A DNA stretch of 12,042 nucleotides from Myxococcales bacterium. GTDB lineage: Bacteria; Myxococcota_A; UBA9160; JALSIO01. Location: NCBI GenBank assembly GCA_026989995.1, contig JALSIO010000670.1, forward strand, positions 1-12,042. Reading direction: 5' to 3'. Positions 11,710 through 12,042 of the stretch are shown in pieces. The position numbers and the translations under genes were made by a program. The first letter of the stretch is position 1. The number at the start of each line of letters is the position of its first letter. The notes below the pieces were generated by a model that worked only from the letters and a program-made list of their open reading frames with translations, had not been told where the DNA came from and made no database searches.

Positions 11710-11718
11710 TGGTACGAT
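11710..11718 (+). promoter_or_regulatory. Possible extended -10 promoter for yciH
   Basis: TGGTACGAT matches the extended -10 pattern TGnTAnnAT, with TACGAT at 11713-11718. No convincing -35 hexamer lies 17 bases upstream, which extended -10 promoters can tolerate. A start near 11725 would give a leader of about 230 nt before yciH, carrying the repeats and hairpins. This is a motif match only. Confidence 0.3.
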
Positions 11719-11891
11719 CCCGCAATGCCGGCCCATCGTGCGGGGCGCTCCCCGCGCGCCCGGAGCCGATGCCGGCCGCGCCGGGCTCCCACCTGCGCGC
11801 TCCCGGAGCGTGCCCCGCCCGAAACCCGCCGGCGGGACGCACCGCCGGGACACGGCGGCGGGGTGCCGCGGCGGGACGTGGCGACGCCTTC

Positions 11892-11930
11892 GGATGCCGC
11901 CTCGGGATGCCGCCTTGGGATGCCGCCCCC
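11892..11930 (+). repeat. Three tandem 13-bp repeats upstream of yciH
   Basis: Three head-to-tail units with a 13-base period: GGATGCCGCCTCG (11892-11904), GGATGCCGCCTTG (11905-11917) and GGATGCCGCCCCC (11918-11930). The first 10 bases are identical in all three, and the changes fall in the last three. The period is not a multiple of three and the array lies before the start codon, so it is not a protein repeat. It could be an array of protein-binding sites in DNA or RNA, or simple slippage expansion. Confidence 0.85.
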
Positions 11931-11941
11931 AGGCATCCGAA
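11915..11941 (+). promoter_or_regulatory. Hairpin just upstream of the yciH RBS
   Basis: GGATGCC (11918-11924), which starts the third 13-bp repeat, pairs perfectly with GGCATCC (11932-11938) over a 7-nt loop GCCCCCA. Past one G-G mismatch, TT (11915-11916) can pair with AA (11940-11941). Any of the three repeats can serve as the 5' arm. The first gives the 8-bp pair CGGATGCC (11891-11898) with GGCATCCG (11932-11939). The stem ends 3-6 nt before the Shine-Dalgarno GGAGGG (11944-11949). No T-run follows, so it is not a typical terminator. Confidence 0.5.
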
Positions 11942-11952
11942 ACGGAGGGTCC

Positions 11953-12042
11953 ATGCCGCCGGGAGACGGCGATCGCCTGGTCTACTCGACCGCCACCGGT
12001 CGGATCTGCCCCGGCTGCGGGCGTCCTGAGGCCGACTGCTCG
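11953..12042 (+). CDS. yciH: YciH, SUI1/eIF1-like translation factor, 3'-truncated by window end
   Basis: The first 30 codons of a bacterial SUI1-family protein related to eukaryotic eIF1, implicated in translation initiation fidelity and stress-time repression in E. coli. The segment DRLVYSTATGRICPGCG matches the conserved YciH N-terminus (E. coli has RLVYSTETGRI). Cys19, Cys22 and Cys29 suggest the start of a small zinc knuckle found in some homologues and absent from E. coli YciH. The ATG at 11953 follows GGAGGG (11944-11949). An in-frame ATG at 11920 lacks a good Shine-Dalgarno. The frame is open to the window edge, so the SUI1 domain itself is not visible. The gene is divergent from the M16B operon. 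Confidence 0.85.
   Translation, partial: MPPGDGDRLVYSTATGRICPGCGRPEADCS

Larger units (their letters stand above)
11690..11952. other. Divergent intergenic region, M16B operon / yciH
   Basis: These 263 bp separate the divergently transcribed peptidase operon and yciH. I see possible promoter elements at its left end and tandem repeats with a hairpin at its right end, each listed separately. The middle also has GGAGCC (11762-11767) facing GGCTCC (11784-11789), and CCGCCG (11842-11847) facing CGGCGG (11853-11858) over a 5-nt loop. The yciH frame stays open back to an ATG at 11725, but the predicted residues are Arg/Pro-rich and look non-coding. No tRNA or other RNA gene is recognisable. Confidence 0.6.

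Noticed and set aside
11892..11930. Short CRISPR-like array.
   Set aside because: The units are 13 bp and directly adjacent with no spacers, there are only three, and no cas genes are present.
11725..11952. Upstream extension of the yciH frame to ATG 11725, or a separate small gene here.
   Set aside because: The predicted residues are Arg/Pro-rich and include the 13-bp repeats, which are not in multiples of three. The strong Shine-Dalgarno and the YciH N-terminus point to 11953.
11690..11952. tRNA or small RNA gene in the divergent intergenic region.
   Set aside because: No cloverleaf, T-loop sequence or terminator-like stem with T-run could be found on either strand.
10284..11954. The minus-strand frame of the zinc-less peptidase subunit stays open far upstream, suggesting a fused 1081-residue protein.
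   Set aside because: That region is the coding sequence of the catalytic subunit in another frame. The translated extension is Arg/Gly/Pro-rich without family motifs, and a lipoprotein signal begins at 10283.

Overview
This is a very GC-rich stretch of bacterial chromosome. It is dense with housekeeping genes and shows no phage, plasmid, transposon, CRISPR or RNA gene. The order RNase E/G - rplU - rpmA - obg - proB - proA - nadD - rsfS is the one I associate with deltaproteobacteria-like lineages. The M16B peptidase pair (one subunit a predicted lipoprotein) and a yciH gene also fit a Gram-negative proteobacterium in the broad sense. The phylum is an inference from gene order and composition only.

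Left block (1-7286, all +): the window opens inside an RNase E/G gene that lacks about 100 N-terminal codons. It is followed by ribosomal proteins L21 and L27, the 50S-assembly GTPase Obg, the proline-synthesis enzymes ProB and ProA, NadD (NAD synthesis) and the ribosome silencing factor RsfS. Most junctions overlap by 1-4 bases (rng/rplU, obg/proB, proB/proA, nadD/rsfS), which points to one long, translationally coupled transcript. Only rplU-rpmA (77 nt) and rpmA-obg (57 nt) have real gaps, and both gaps can form GC-rich hairpins. The block joins RNA processing, large-subunit assembly and ribosome silencing to proline and NAD synthesis.

Middle (7287-8784, +): where rlmH often follows rsfS, there is instead a 64-nt gap able to fold over the next ribosome binding site, and then a FAD-dependent dehydrogenase of the fumarate reductase / 3-ketosteroid dehydrogenase-like superfamily. 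Its substrate cannot be told from the sequence.

Right block (8709-11689, -): two overlapping M16B peptidase genes run convergently toward the flavoprotein gene and overlap its 3' end by 76 bp. The promoter-proximal gene has the zinc site. The second is a predicted lipoprotein without the zinc site that carries a candidate R/Y-type segment. This is the usual layout of a bacterial M16B heterodimer.

Right edge (11690-12042): a 263-bp divergent intergenic region with possible back-to-back promoters, three tandem 13-bp repeats and a hairpin next to a Shine-Dalgarno sequence, then the first 30 codons of yciH (SUI1/eIF1-like). That gene is cut by the window end.

I see no clearly new multi-gene system. 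The points most worth checking are the flavoprotein after rsfS with its structured leader, the convergent overlap, and the repeat-bearing yciH leader.
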